Assembly (NCBI RefSeq): GCF_022678645.1
Contig: NZ_JALBWV010000044.1
Location: 16,034 to 80,033, forward strand
DNA length: 64,000 nt
Source: Saccharopolyspora soli
GTDB taxonomy: Bacteria > Actinomycetota > Actinomycetes > Mycobacteriales > Pseudonocardiaceae
Reading direction: 5' to 3'
The notes beneath the pieces are model-generated. The model ran no database searches, had not been told where the DNA came from, and saw nothing but the letters and a program-made list of their open reading frames with translations. The position numbers and the translations under genes are program-made. Positions 54,643-63,885 of the stretch are shown one piece after another (position 1 is the stretch's first letter; each line of letters starts with the position of its first letter).

Positions 54643-55524
54643 TCATCCGCCGGCGTCGCCGATCGTGTCGGTTCGTGTTGCGGGATGATCTTCCCACGAC
54701 ATGAGGATGCGCAGTGCGTCGTCGGATGGGCTCCCCGGCTCTGCGGTGATAACCATGAGCCGTTGACCGCTGTCGTCGGGACTGTTCCAGGTGTCGCAGT
54801 CGAGCGTGAGATCGCCGACGACCGGGTGCCGGTAGTGCTTGGTGCCGTAGCTGGCGGAGTTGACGCGATGCTCGGCCCACCAGGCGCGAAAGTCGGGATC
54901 CTGGACCGAGAGCTCACCGACGAGCTGGACCAGGTCCGGGTCGTCGGGGTCTTTGGCCGCCTCCATGCGGAGCGCGGCGACGGCGTCGCGAGCGTCGTGC
55001 TCCCAGTCCAGATGCATGCCGCGCACGACAGGGTGGGTGAACAGAAGCCGCACGTAGTTCCGCTCGGCTGCGGGAACGCGCGAGAAGTCGATGTAAAGAG
55101 CGGCAGCAGCTCGGTTCCAGTCGAGGATGTGCATGCGCTTGCCCAGCACGACCGCCGGCACTTGGTCGAGCTGCGCCAGCAGGCGACGCACCGCCGGTCG
55201 CACCTTCTGGTTGGTCCGGCGTCGGCGCGGCCGGGCGTCGGTCTTGCCGGCGATCTCGTAGAGGTAGATCTGCTGGTCCTCGTCGAGACGCAACGCTCGA
55301 GCGAGGGTGGCCAGGACGGCGGCGGATGCCTGGACACGCCCCTGTTCCAGCCGGGTGTAGTAGTCGACGCTGATCGCGGCCAGGCGGGCGACCTCTTCCC
55401 GGCGCAGCCCGGCCACCTTGCGATTCCCGTCGAGCTCAGGAAGCCCCACTTCGTGCGGGGTCAGTCGCGCACGGCTGGCCTTGAGGAAGGCGCCGAGGTC
55501 GCCGGGCTCTGGTGCGGCGGTCAT
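54643..55524 (-). CDS. XRE family regulator with MmyB-like ligand domain
   Basis: This 293-residue protein starts at ATG 55524. The HTH spans about residues 10-80 (RKVAGLRREEVARLAAISVD, YYTRLEQGRVQASAAVLATL), then the MLTR domain (VPAVVLGKRMHILDWNRAAA; VGELSVQDPDFRAWWAEHRV; HPVVGDLTLDCDTW). It is the same family as the regulator at 45679 and diverges from the hydrolase at 55703. It probably controls that hydrolase and the now decayed SDR/ABM genes behind it. Confidence 0.88.
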   Translation of the reverse strand: MTAAPEPGDLGAFLKASRARLTPHEVGLPELDGNRKVAGLRREEVARLAAISVDYYTRLEQGRVQASAAVLATLARALRLDEDQQIYLYEIAGKTDARPRRRRTNQKVRPAVRRLLAQLDQVPAVVLGKRMHILDWNRAAAALYIDFSRVPAAERNYVRLLFTHPVVRGMHLDWEHDARDAVAALRMEAAKDPDDPDLVQLVGELSVQDPDFRAWWAEHRVNSASYGTKHYRHPVVGDLTLDCDTWNSPDDSGQRLMVITAEPGSPSDDALRILMSWEDHPATRTDTIGDAGG

Positions 55525-55702
55525 GTCCTCCATTCTCACCGGCTGCCCGAAGCCTGCGGGAGGGCAGATTTCTTCCCAGGCAAAAATCTGTCTCTTTTTC
55601 GCGCACGACGGCAGCGCGACCGTGGACTCACGCCGCGGCACACGTCCGGCCCGAGCCAGCCCGAAGGCAGGCTCCACCCACGACAGCGAAACGGAGCACC
55701 TC

Positions 55703-56629
55703 GTGACGAGGACCGACGTCACCTTCGACAGCGCGGGCATCCCCCTCGCCGGCCACCTCTACATCCCCGACACACCCGCAGACGGGCCTCGCCCGGCCAT
55801 CGTTGTCGGCCACCCCGGCAGCGGCGTTAAGGAGCAGACCGCAGCCCGCTACGCCAGCCACCTGGCCGATCAGGGTTTCGTGACCGTCGCCTTCGACGCT
55901 GCCTACCAGGGCGAGAGCGGCGGCGCGCCCCGCGGTCTGGAAGACCCGGCCCACCGGATCGAAGACCTCAAGGCCGCCGTATCCTTCCTCGCCACGCGGC
56001 CCGAGGTCGACGCCCAGCGGATCGGGGCGCTCGGCATCTGTGCTTCCGGCGGCTACGTCCTACCCGCCACCGGCAGCGACCACCGCATCAAGGCGGTCGC
56101 CACGGTCAGCGCCGTCGACATCGCCCGACAGTTCCGCCTCGGTGCCGAAGGCACCCAGGACCCCGCCGTGTTCCAGGGAATGCTGGACGCTGCCGCGAAC
56201 GCCCGCACCGCCTCCGCTTGCGGTGCGGACCCGGGCACGCTGACGCTGTTCCCCGACACCGTCGAGCAGGCCCGCCAGTTCGGTGGCGAGCACGGCGCGG
56301 AGGGCTTCGAGTACTACTGCACCCCACGCGCCGAGCACCCGCGCTCGGCAAAATTCTTCGACTGGACCAGCATCGACAAGATGGCTACCTTCGACGCCTT
56401 CGCCCTCGTCCCCCTCATCGGCCAGCGCCCACTGCTGATGATCGTCGGCACCCGGGCGGTCACCTCCTGGATGAGCGTCGAAGCCTTCCAGAAAGCCATC
56501 GGCCCCAAGGAGATCCACTGGGTCGAGGGCGCCAGCCACGTCGACCTCTACGACAAGGACCAGTACGTCGACCCCGCGCTGAAGAAGCTCACCGCGTTCT
56601 TCACAGACAGTCTCGCCAAGACCGCGTAA
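55703..56629 (+). CDS. Alpha/beta hydrolase (dienelactone hydrolase/YcjY-like)
   Basis: This 308-residue alpha/beta hydrolase starts at GTG 55703. GHPGSGVKEQTAARYASHLA is near residues 36-55, the nucleophile elbow GICASGGY near 111-118 supplies the serine, and the catalytic histidine is in VEGASHVDLYD near the C-terminus. The YcjY/YghX-like subgroup contains peptidase-S15-like hydrolases of unknown substrate. It diverges from an XRE regulator and ends at a strong hairpin shared with the convergent MBL gene. Confidence 0.86.
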   Translation: MTRTDVTFDSAGIPLAGHLYIPDTPADGPRPAIVVGHPGSGVKEQTAARYASHLADQGFVTVAFDAAYQGESGGAPRGLEDPAHRIEDLKAAVSFLATRPEVDAQRIGALGICASGGYVLPATGSDHRIKAVATVSAVDIARQFRLGAEGTQDPAVFQGMLDAAANARTASACGADPGTLTLFPDTVEQARQFGGEHGAEGFEYYCTPRAEHPRSAKFFDWTSIDKMATFDAFALVPLIGQRPLLMIVGTRAVTSWMSVEAFQKAIGPKEIHWVEGASHVDLYDKDQYVDPALKKLTAFFTDSLAKTA

Positions 56630-56725
56630 ACGCCGCTGACGACAGCGGCAAGGCCCCGTGCCCTCGCGCCGTTTGCACAGCCCCGCGAACTGGCGAGAAC
56701 AGCGACCTCCCAGCACCCGGTGACC

Positions 56726-56757
56726 GGTGGGTTCAGGTTCGACAACCTGAACCCACC
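56726..56757. terminator. Bidirectional hairpin terminator
   Basis: A 14-bp perfect stem (56726-56739 with 56744-56757) with a CGAC loop lies between the convergent ends of the hydrolase (+) and the MBL-fold gene (-). Confidence 0.75.
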
Positions 56758-56779
56758 GCTGGCCTTCAGAACCGCATCC

Positions 56780-57646
56780 TCAACCACTAGCAGCGACATC
56801 GGATGGTGCTGTGAGAGGTGCCGGTGGTTGGATCTCGTCCCACACGTAACGCTGGCCTTCCCGCCGCAACCCGCCCAGGCCGGGGAAGGGGAAATGGTAG
56901 GACAACACCGTTTGGTCGTTCGTCACGATGCGACTGAATATTCTTCTGCGTTGCGCGGCCGCCGCTGTCTTGTCCTCGTCGAAGACGAAGTTCCAGTGGG
57001 GCTCTTCGAGGAGGATCGGATGGTGGCACAGATCTCCCCACACGACGAGACCCCTGCCCTCGCTGACGATCTCGTAGACGAGATGCCCTGCGCTGTGCCC
57101 CGGGGTCGCGATCGCGGTGATCCCGTCCGCGACCCGGTGGCCGTCGCCGATCCGCACGGCACGGTCGCCGTAGGACGACAGGTCGATGGCCGCGCCGGTG
57201 CACTCGGCGTTTCCGATCAGGATTTCGGCGTTGGGGAATGCGATGTTCCCGTTCTCGTCGAGGAGACCCCATGCGTGATCCGGGTGAGCGTGGGTGAGCG
57301 CGACGACATCGATGTCGGCCGGATCAATCCCCGCCGCGGCGAGGTTGCACACCATCTGTCCGCTTTGCGGGCCGAACACCTTCCGTCCCAGCTCCGGCAT
57401 CGTCCCCACGCCCGTGTCGAAGAGAACGAGCCGGCCGCCGGTGTTGACCACGAGGATGTTCTGGTCCAGCACGACCCGGTCGACGGGCAGACCGAGTCGC
57501 TTGAGGATCGCGTCCACTTCTCCCGGAGCGACATCGGGGAAGCATTCCCTGGCCGCCCCGAGCAGCAGCGGCCCATCCGATACCACGGTGCACGCCAGCT
57601 TTCCGTGCCGGAAACGCGTCCACCTGGCCGTGTTCGCCGAGGTCAT
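56780..57646 (-). CDS. MBL-fold metallo-hydrolase
   Basis: This 288-residue metallo-beta-lactamase-fold enzyme has the metal motif H119-A-H121-P-D123-H124 (ALTHAHPDHAWG), a further histidine in ATPGHSAGHLVYE, and the aspartate in VVWGDLCHHP. It is the last gene of the GrdB-like/LigM/FolP operon. Its ATG overlaps the FolP stop (ATGA), showing translational coupling. MBL hydrolases in such contexts cleave esters, lactones or formyl-thioesters. Given the folate genes, hydrolysis of a one-carbon adduct is possible but unproven. Confidence 0.88.
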   Translation of the reverse strand: MTSANTARWTRFRHGKLACTVVSDGPLLLGAARECFPDVAPGEVDAILKRLGLPVDRVVLDQNILVVNTGGRLVLFDTGVGTMPELGRKVFGPQSGQMVCNLAAAGIDPADIDVVALTHAHPDHAWGLLDENGNIAFPNAEILIGNAECTGAAIDLSSYGDRAVRIGDGHRVADGITAIATPGHSAGHLVYEIVSEGRGLVVWGDLCHHPILLEEPHWNFVFDEDKTAAAAQRRRIFSRIVTNDQTVLSYHFPFPGLGGLRREGQRYVWDEIQPPAPLTAPSDVAASG

Positions 57647-58548
57647 CTGGACTCCCCGGTGGCCGGGTTCTGCAGCGCCGCGGCGACCCGCACCGCAGTG
57701 GCGGAGGTAGCGACGTCGTGCACGCGGACCGCGAACGCGCCGCGGGCGGCCGCGATGGCGCTGATCGCCGCTGTCGCATCGTCGCGGGCGACGCCGCCGG
57801 GCAGAGGATCCGGCAGGGCGAGTCGCGCGAGAAAGGACTTGCGCGAAGCTCCGACGAGAACCGGGTGGCCCAGTGCCTTGAGCGCGTCGAGCCGGCGCAG
57901 GAGCTGCCAGGTCTGCTCGGCGGTCTTCGCGAAACCCAGACCCGGGTCGACGATGATGCGGTTGGTCCGGATTCCGGCCGCGGTCAGCTCGTCGAGGCGA
58001 GCTCGTAATTCGGCCACGACGTCTTTGACGACCTCGCCGTAGCGGGCGTGGGCGTCCATCCCGGCGCTGTGCGCGCGCCAGTGCATCGCTACGTAGGGCG
58101 TGCCGAGCTCGGCCACGCGACGGGCCATGGCTGGATCCGCCCGCCCGCCACTCACGTCGTTCACTACAACGGCGCCGGCGTCGACCGCCGCTTCAGCCAC
58201 CGACGACCGCATGGTGTCGATGCTGACGGGGATACCGGCACCGGCCAGCTCGCGCACCACCGGGAGAACCCGCGTGAGTTCCTCCTCGGCTGGCACGCGG
58301 AATGCCCCTGGCCGGGTGGACTCGCCACCGACGTCGACGATGTCGGCGCCCTGCTCGGCCATGCGCACGCCGTGTCGCAAGGCCGCGTCGGCGCACAGGT
58401 AACGGCCGCCATCGGAAAACGAGTCGGGGGTGACGTTGAGGATGCCCATGACCAGGCACCGGTGGCCGGCCGCCGGCACGGGCAAGCCGGTCGGCGCCGG
58501 CACGCCAGCCACGGCGAGGCCGGTAGCCGGGTAGTCGACCGTTGTCAC
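57643..58548 (-). CDS. folP: Dihydropteroate synthase
   Basis: This 301-residue TIM-barrel protein has the DHPS signatures ILNVTPDSFSDGGRY (about 36-50), DIVDVGGESTRPGA (about 69-82), the conserved NDVSGG and the pterin/phosphate site ILVGASRKSFLARL-like sequence VLVGASRKSFLARL. It condenses pteridine diphosphate with p-aminobenzoate. A folate-synthesis gene inside a catabolic operon, behind a tetrahydrofolate-dependent demethylase, suggests that it raises the folate supply for demethylation. The first 25 residues, rich in Ala/Pro, are unusual but in frame from the first ATG. Confidence 0.88.
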   Translation of the reverse strand: MTTVDYPATGLAVAGVPAPTGLPVPAAGHRCLVMGILNVTPDSFSDGGRYLCADAALRHGVRMAEQGADIVDVGGESTRPGAFRVPAEEELTRVLPVVRELAGAGIPVSIDTMRSSVAEAAVDAGAVVVNDVSGGRADPAMARRVAELGTPYVAMHWRAHSAGMDAHARYGEVVKDVVAELRARLDELTAAGIRTNRIIVDPGLGFAKTAEQTWQLLRRLDALKALGHPVLVGASRKSFLARLALPDPLPGGVARDDATAAISAIAAARGAFAVRVHDVATSATAVRVAAALQNPATGESR

Positions 58549-58685
58549 GGAAACGTCCCTCCGGTTGCACGCGGATGAGGTGGCTTGCCAGCGGCCCGGA
58601 AACAGCCGCGGGGACGAGGAGGGCGCACCGGCCGGGTCGAGCCACCGGGCCGGTACGCGCTCGCGTTGTCGATCGATGCGTCCGG

Positions 58686-60101
58686 TTACGACGGAACCTG
58701 CGAGCTCGACCGCCAGCCGGGCCGGTACGTCTCGCGCGCCATCGCCGCGTACGGTGCGGGGCTCACGATCGCGCGGACCGCGATCTGTTCGTGCGGATCC
58801 ACCGTCACCTTCCGGGTCCCGCCGTCCGGCTCGCCCCAGATCACCCTGACCTCGGCACCGAGCGGCACGTCGGGGTCGACCGTCGCCAGGGAGATCGCCT
58901 GGCGCTCGTTCGGTGTGTATCCGGTGTAGAGGGACAACCCGACGGGGTTGCCGTCCGCGTCCTCGACGGCGTCGAAGCTCGAAGCGCCGTAGTTGGCGAG
59001 GGCCAGGTCGAAGAACTGGTAAACCGGGCCGTCCCGGTCGACCGGCGACGCGAGGATCTTCGCGACGTCCTCGGCGTTCCAGGCGAGAGTGACCTTGCGG
59101 CGCTGCGCCCGCGGATCGACGGCTTCCAGAGCGTCACGTCCGATGAAGTCGTGGTCGAACTTGACGTGCGCACCGTAGCCGAGCTCCCACGGGTTGAGGT
59201 AGTAGTCCTCGATGTCGCTCGACACGAAACTCCCGGCCAGCGCGTTGTTGGCCTCGTAGTCGTCCTCGGTCAGCCACTCCCGGTAGGAGCGCAGTTCCTC
59301 TCCGGTGTAGATGGCCGGCAGCGCCGACGGAATCCACCCCGACTCCAGCGCGCTGACTCCGTAGGCACGGGCGCCGACCTGCTCAAGACCGAACTCCCGG
59401 CCCGCCTCCAGGATGGCCTCCCGGACCTTGTCGTAGGTGGCGTAGGGTCCCCAGAGTTCGAGCCCGGGAGCACCAGCCATGCCGTGCCGCAAGGTGCGGA
59501 CACGCTCTCCGGCGACGTTCAGGTGCCCCATTCGGAAGAACTTCAGCTGCTCCACCGAACCGCCGTTGAGCTTCTCGATGACGTCCCACGCCCGGGGGCC
59601 TTGGATCTGGAATCGCCACACGTCGCGCTGCACGGCCTTGCCGAACGTGCGCGACGACGACCGCTCGTCCCTGCGGAGCTCGACGTCGTATCCGCCTTGG
59701 CCCGCCCGGAAGGTGAGCCAGTTGCACACCGGTGCCCGTCCCACGAAAACGAACTCCTCCTCGGCCAGCCGGAAAAGGATGCCGTCGCCGATCACGCCGC
59801 CGCTCGGGCCCACCGGCACGAACTGCTTGGCCGAGTCGACCGGGAAGTTGGCGAAGCTGTTCACACCGGTGTCGCTGAGCAGGCGCGGCGCTCCCGGTCC
59901 GGTGATCCAGAAGTTGAACATGTGGTGGGTCTGGTCGTACAGGACCGCGCTGTTGCGCCAGGCACGGGCTTCCCGGCGGAAGTTGGTGAACTCGGACGGG
60001 ACGACCGGGAAGATGTACGGCGGTAGCTGGGAGTTGCGGAGCAGCTCCGTCGTGTTCCCGGCCTCGTCCATGACGTCCTGCAGGCTCTTCTTCACGTTCA
60101 T
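58686..60101 (-). CDS. LigM-like tetrahydrofolate-dependent aromatic O-demethylase (GcvT fold)
   Basis: This 471-residue aminomethyltransferase-fold protein nearly equals LigM (472). Features include the N-terminal PPYIFPVVPSEFTNFRREAR, YDQTHHMFNFWITGPGAPRL (folate-domain start), DVWRFQIQGPRAWDVIEKLN, GLELWGPYATYDKVREAILE and ESGWIPSALPAIYTGEELRS. LigM and DesA transfer the methoxy methyl of vanillate, 3-O-methylgallate or syringate to tetrahydrofolate. The natural substrate here is not known. It is second in an operon after a GrdB-like gene (50-base gap) and before folP (137-base gap). Confidence 0.87.
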   Translation of the reverse strand: MNVKKSLQDVMDEAGNTTELLRNSQLPPYIFPVVPSEFTNFRREARAWRNSAVLYDQTHHMFNFWITGPGAPRLLSDTGVNSFANFPVDSAKQFVPVGPSGGVIGDGILFRLAEEEFVFVGRAPVCNWLTFRAGQGGYDVELRRDERSSSRTFGKAVQRDVWRFQIQGPRAWDVIEKLNGGSVEQLKFFRMGHLNVAGERVRTLRHGMAGAPGLELWGPYATYDKVREAILEAGREFGLEQVGARAYGVSALESGWIPSALPAIYTGEELRSYREWLTEDDYEANNALAGSFVSSDIEDYYLNPWELGYGAHVKFDHDFIGRDALEAVDPRAQRRKVTLAWNAEDVAKILASPVDRDGPVYQFFDLALANYGASSFDAVEDADGNPVGLSLYTGYTPNERQAISLATVDPDVPLGAEVRVIWGEPDGGTRKVTVDPHEQIAVRAIVSPAPYAAMARETYRPGWRSSSQVPS

Positions 60102-60150
60102 GTGTCTCTTTCACTCGTCCTACACTGGGATCGCTACTGCGCCGGGGGAT

Positions 60151-61026
60151 TCAGCACCCGCATGCGATGTCCAACTCGTCCTCCCTGCCGGAAAGCCCCT
60201 CGCCGTCCCGGATGTGGGTCCGCACCCGAGCACGGTGGACTTCCTTTCCCTCGGACTCGTAGAGCTTGCGCACGTCGTCCTCCCAGGACCGGTCGTCCGC
60301 CCACGTCTGCGGGAGGTCGGTGATCCGCCACGGCTGCGCCGGGGCGGTGGCCACTTCGAGGGTCGAGCGCAGGACCGACCGCTGCATCTCCGGCTCGTTC
60401 GGACGGCCGACGGTCGCCCCCAGGGGGAAATCAGCGAAGACCGGCCGGGCGGGCTTGAACGCCTCGGCCATCTCGCGCAGCGCCGTCATCGTCACACACG
60501 GAATGCCCTTGGCCTCCAGAGCGCGCGCGATCATGTTAGTCGCCCGGTGACAGGCGGGGCAGAAGGGCACCATGAGCACGAGATCCACACCCTGATCGGC
60601 GTAGACCTCCGCGATCATGGGCGCGGTCCGCTCGACGAGCTCCCCGTACTTGGTGATGGAGCCGAGCATGGACACCGCTGCCGGCGCCAGCTCGCCGAAG
60701 AGGCCCTCCTCGCGGAGTTCGACCAACCGGTCACGGGGGAAGACGACGTTGAGGTCGTCGAGGGCGAAACCCCTGATGGGCGACGGGTGGTCGAACTCCA
60801 GATCGGCGACCGGAACGTCCAGCGGGACCAGTCGGAAGCTCAGGTCGTTGATCGGCTGGAACTGCCGCTGCGTCGGCAGGTGCGCACCCACTGTCGCGAA
60901 CAGGCCCAACCGGGCTTCGGACAGCGCGACCTCGACCGGCGCCGGCTCGACCGGCTTGAAGTCAGGAAGCTCGGCGAACTCCGCGAAACCGAAGCCGCGC
61001 ATCATTTCCACATAGCTGAAAGGCAC
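60151..61026 (-). CDS. GrdB-like reductase protein (no selenocysteine)
   Basis: This 291-residue paralogue of the protein at 51947-52825 is collinear with it over the whole length. It has the same C156/C159 pair in LMVPFCPACHRATNM, VFADFPLGATVGRP and a C-terminal Cys-Gly-Cys (C289, C291). It is the first gene of the LigM/FolP/MBL operon. The promoter region carries two TCCYR-N5-YRGGA sites. GRDB proteins bind the substrate amine or thiol in glycine/betaine reductase; an analogous thiol-based step in demethylation, or folate-methyl handling, is only inferred. Confidence 0.82.
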   Translation of the reverse strand: MPFSYVEMMRGFGFAEFAELPDFKPVEPAPVEVALSEARLGLFATVGAHLPTQRQFQPINDLSFRLVPLDVPVADLEFDHPSPIRGFALDDLNVVFPRDRLVELREEGLFGELAPAAVSMLGSITKYGELVERTAPMIAEVYADQGVDLVLMVPFCPACHRATNMIARALEAKGIPCVTMTALREMAEAFKPARPVFADFPLGATVGRPNEPEMQRSVLRSTLEVATAPAQPWRITDLPQTWADDRSWEDDVRKLYESEGKEVHRARVRTHIRDGEGLSGREDELDIACGC

Positions 61027-61231
61027 CTATCACACTCCCGGTCCGGTGACGGCGGTTGCTCGACGAGGCCCGACCGATCGCGAACGGGACCCGGCAGGCA
61101 GCGGTCGAGGCAGCGCGGATGGGCACGATCGGGGTCGTGAAGCGGTTCGCGGACAAGGGCGCCGGGCAGCTCCGGACCGCTCGACTGCCTTCGCCGCGAG
61201 TCCTCAGCCGAGCACACCCAAGCCCTACTTG

Positions 61232-61267
61232 TCCTAAAATTACGGAACATGATCCCGCTTTACGGGA
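61232..61267. promoter_or_regulatory. Two IclR-type operators before the demethylase operon
   Basis: TCCTAAAATTACGGA (61232-61246) and TCCCGCTTTACGGGA (61253-61267, perfect) are 21 bp apart, two helical turns. They lie in the divergent gap between the GrdB-like operon (start 61026, -) and iclR (61413, +). Confidence 0.72.
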
Positions 61268-61406
61268 CGTGGTTTAGAATGCGTGCTCGCCCCGTCACTG
61301 TCAAGACACCTCACGCCGAAACCCGGCTCCGCAGAGGAATGAAACAACGAGGCGAAATCTCCCAGCGTGGCCGCCAAGGCACGCTGGCACCAAGTTCGGT
61401 ACCTTG

Positions 61407-61421
61407 TCCCGTATGTCAGGA
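61407..61421. promoter_or_regulatory. IclR-type operator over the iclR start codon
   Basis: TCCCGTATGTCAGGA includes the ATG at 61413. Binding here would block iclR transcription or translation, i.e. autorepression. The other iclR (41894) has a partial copy at the same place. Confidence 0.6.
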
Positions 61422-62207
61422 CATAACTCGGTCAGCAGACACCGCGAGCGCAACAGCACAGCCGATCGCGCCCTTGAAATCCTGGCGATGTTCACCGATA
61501 GCCAGCCAGTTGTGAGTGGCAGCTTGGTGGCCGACCGGCTCGGCGTCGCGCGCTCCACCGGCTACCGCTACCTGCAGTCGTTGGTGTCGGCACGGTTTCT
61601 GGAGGAAGCTCCCGGCGGCGGTTTCCGGTTGGGACTGCGCATACTGGAACTCGCCAGGCTCGCGCGGAAGACACTCGGTCTCTCGGAGATCGCGGCACCG
61701 ATCATCGAAGAACTGGCCCACGACTCGGGCGAGACAGTGGTCCTCACCCGCCGAACCGGCGACCTGGTCGTGTGCATCGACCGCGCCGAGTCGCAACGAC
61801 ACGCGGTGCGCAGCTCCTACGAGCGCGGCACGGTGCTCCCCGTGAACGCCGGCGCGTCCGCGACGATCCTGCTCGCGTGGAACGATCCCGAGGAGGTACG
61901 GCAAATCCTCTCCCGCGCGAAGCTGGAACGCTTCACCGACGACACCTTGACCGATGTGGACGAACTCCTCGCCCGGATGGCGCAGATCCGTTCCGACGGC
62001 TACGCCGTCGCGCGGGCGGAGGTGGATCCGGAGATCGTTGGCATCGCCGCCCCGATCTGGGGATCCCGGCAAGGCGAAGTGGTCGCCGCGATCAGCGTGG
62101 TCGGTATCGGATCACGGATTCCCCCGAAGACCGAGCGCAAACTGATCGCCAAGGTTCGCCTGGCCGCCGCGCACATCAGCGAGCGGCTCGCCCTCGTCCA
62201 AGGCTGA
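61413..62207 (+). CDS. IclR family transcriptional regulator
   Basis: This 264-residue IclR has a winged helix (ADRALEILAMFTDSQPVVSG, ADRLGVARSTGYRYLQSLVS) and an effector domain (SYERGTVLPVNAGASATILL; IRSDGYAVARAEVDPEIVGI; IWGSRQGEVVAAISVVG). It is closely similar along its whole length to the regulator at 41894. It diverges from the GrdB-like/LigM operon and precedes the MHS transporter. TCCYR-N5-YRGGA sites lie at all three promoters, so it probably governs demethylation and uptake together. Confidence 0.9.
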   Translation: MSGHNSVSRHRERNSTADRALEILAMFTDSQPVVSGSLVADRLGVARSTGYRYLQSLVSARFLEEAPGGGFRLGLRILELARLARKTLGLSEIAAPIIEELAHDSGETVVLTRRTGDLVVCIDRAESQRHAVRSSYERGTVLPVNAGASATILLAWNDPEEVRQILSRAKLERFTDDTLTDVDELLARMAQIRSDGYAVARAEVDPEIVGIAAPIWGSRQGEVVAAISVVGIGSRIPPKTERKLIAKVRLAAAHISERLALVQG

Positions 62208-62271
62208 GCGGGGGCTCGCACCACCACCATCCGCGCCCTTGACGACGGAAAGGCACCATGGGACCGTGTTG

Positions 62272-62306
62272 TCCTAATTTGCAGTTCAATGTCCTGAATA
62301 TCGGGA
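62272..62306. promoter_or_regulatory. IclR-type operators before the transporter gene
   Basis: TCCTAATTTGCAGTT (62272-62286, right arm weak) and TCCTGAATATCGGGA (62292-62306) are 20 bp apart, about 175 bp before the MHS transporter start. Confidence 0.6.
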
Positions 62307-62479
62307 CCAGAGAAACGGTGTTGGCCGGTGCGCGGTTACTCGCCCCGGGTGCGACGACGCGCCCTGCGGATGGCCGCCGAGGCCCGGATCGGGTTCGAAA
62401 AGCGGCCGTTCGCATTCAGCCCGACTAGCACCGGCCGTCCACCGGATGCATGGCGGAAGAGGACGAGGAGGTCATCTTC

Positions 62480-63871
62480 ATGTCGGTTGACGGCAACGTT
62501 CGGCATCCATGGTCGCCCCGCAAGGTAGCGGCGGCTTCGATGGTCGGGACGACCATCGAGTACTACGACTTCTTCATCTACAGCACGGCCGCCGCGCTCG
62601 TGCTCGGCCGTCAGTTCTTCCCCAACGCCTCGCCCACGGCCGGCACACTCGCGGCGTTCGCGACGCTCAGCGCCGGCTTCATCGCCCGACCGCTCGGCGG
62701 CATCGTCATGGGACACTACGGCGACAAGATCGGCCGCAAGAAGATGCTCATGCTGTCGCTGCTGATCATGGGCGTCGCCACTGCGCTCATCGGGGTGCTC
62801 CCCGACTACGGCGCGATCGGCCTCGCCGCCCCGATCGCACTGGTCGTTCTGCGCTTCGCCCAGGGATTCGGCGTCGGCGGCGAGATCGGCGGTGCGGTCC
62901 TCCTCTCCTTCGAACACGCTCCGCGTCGGCAACGCGCGCTCTTCGGTGCGTTGCCGATGATGGGCCTGCCGCTGGGAGTACTGCTCTCGATGGCCGTGTT
63001 CCTCGTCATGCAGAACCTGGTACCGGGTGACGCGTTCGCCAGCTGGGGCTGGCGTGTCCCGTTCCTGCTGGCCGTCCTGATCGTCGCCGTCGGAATACTC
63101 CTGCGGCGGAAAGCGCTCGAAAGCCCTGAGTTCACCGCTGCCAAGGTCGAGGGCGAACTCCGCAAGATGCCTCTCGTCGAACTCGTCCGCACCGCGCCGA
63201 AGGAACTCGTGATCGGCAGCGTGGCGATGATCGCGGCGCCTACTCTGGGCTACCTGATCCAGGTGTACATGATCGCCTACAGCACGTCGGTCCTGGAACT
63301 GCCGAACTCGACGATGCTCTGGGTCATCATGGTGGGCTGCGTCGTCTGGATGTCGACGGTTCCCGTGGCGGGAGCACTGGCCGACCGCTTCGGCCGGAAG
63401 CCGGTGTTCGTCGCGGGCACCGTGCTCGCCATCGCGTGGGCGTTTCCGCTCTTCACGCTGATGAACACGCGGAGTCTGCCGTTGATGCTGGTCGCAGAGA
63501 TCGTCGCGTCGCTTTCCACCGCCATGATTACCGGCATCCAGGGCGCGATCCTGTCGGAGGCGTTCCCGCCGAACCTGCGATACAGCGGATTGTCCGTGAC
63601 GGTCCAGGTGGGAACGCTGCTCGGAGGAGCGGTCGCACCCCTCGCCGCGACGGCGTTGCTGGCCGCGACGGGGACCACCACCTCCATCTCCCTCTACATG
63701 GTCGGCGTTTCCCTGCTGAGCCTGGTCGCCGTACTCGCCCTCAACACCTCTCCCACCCGATACGCACCGAGCACGACCGCCACGAAGCTCGCGGCTGAGG
63801 CCGCCGAAACCGCTCTTCCGCCCACCAGCGCACAGCCAGCCTCCACTTCAGACGGGAACAACCGCGCCTGA
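62480..63871 (+). CDS. MFS transporter, metabolite:H+ symporter (MHS) family
   Basis: This 463-residue permease starts at ATG 62480 after GGAGG; the longer frame adds only an acidic leader. TIEYYDFFIYSTAAALVLGR opens TM1, GHYGDKIGRKKMLMLSLLIM is the loop-2 MFS signature, FAQGFGVGGEIGGAVLLSFE marks TM4 of the MHS group, and GALADRFGRKPVFVAG repeats the signature in the second half. Twelve membrane helices are expected. MHS members import carboxylates including shikimate, protocatechuate-like and other aromatic acids with protons. The likely cargo is the substrate of the adjacent demethylase operon. Confidence 0.92.
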   Translation: MSVDGNVRHPWSPRKVAAASMVGTTIEYYDFFIYSTAAALVLGRQFFPNASPTAGTLAAFATLSAGFIARPLGGIVMGHYGDKIGRKKMLMLSLLIMGVATALIGVLPDYGAIGLAAPIALVVLRFAQGFGVGGEIGGAVLLSFEHAPRRQRALFGALPMMGLPLGVLLSMAVFLVMQNLVPGDAFASWGWRVPFLLAVLIVAVGILLRRKALESPEFTAAKVEGELRKMPLVELVRTAPKELVIGSVAMIAAPTLGYLIQVYMIAYSTSVLELPNSTMLWVIMVGCVVWMSTVPVAGALADRFGRKPVFVAGTVLAIAWAFPLFTLMNTRSLPLMLVAEIVASLSTAMITGIQGAILSEAFPPNLRYSGLSVTVQVGTLLGGAVAPLAATALLAATGTTTSISLYMVGVSLLSLVAVLALNTSPTRYAPSTTATKLAAEAAETALPPTSAQPASTSDGNNRA

Positions 63872-63885
63872 TCGAATCAGGGTGG

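Noticed and set aside
58542..60026. A 494-codon + strand frame
   Set aside because: Antisense to the LigM-like gene; the minus strand carries the conserved protein.
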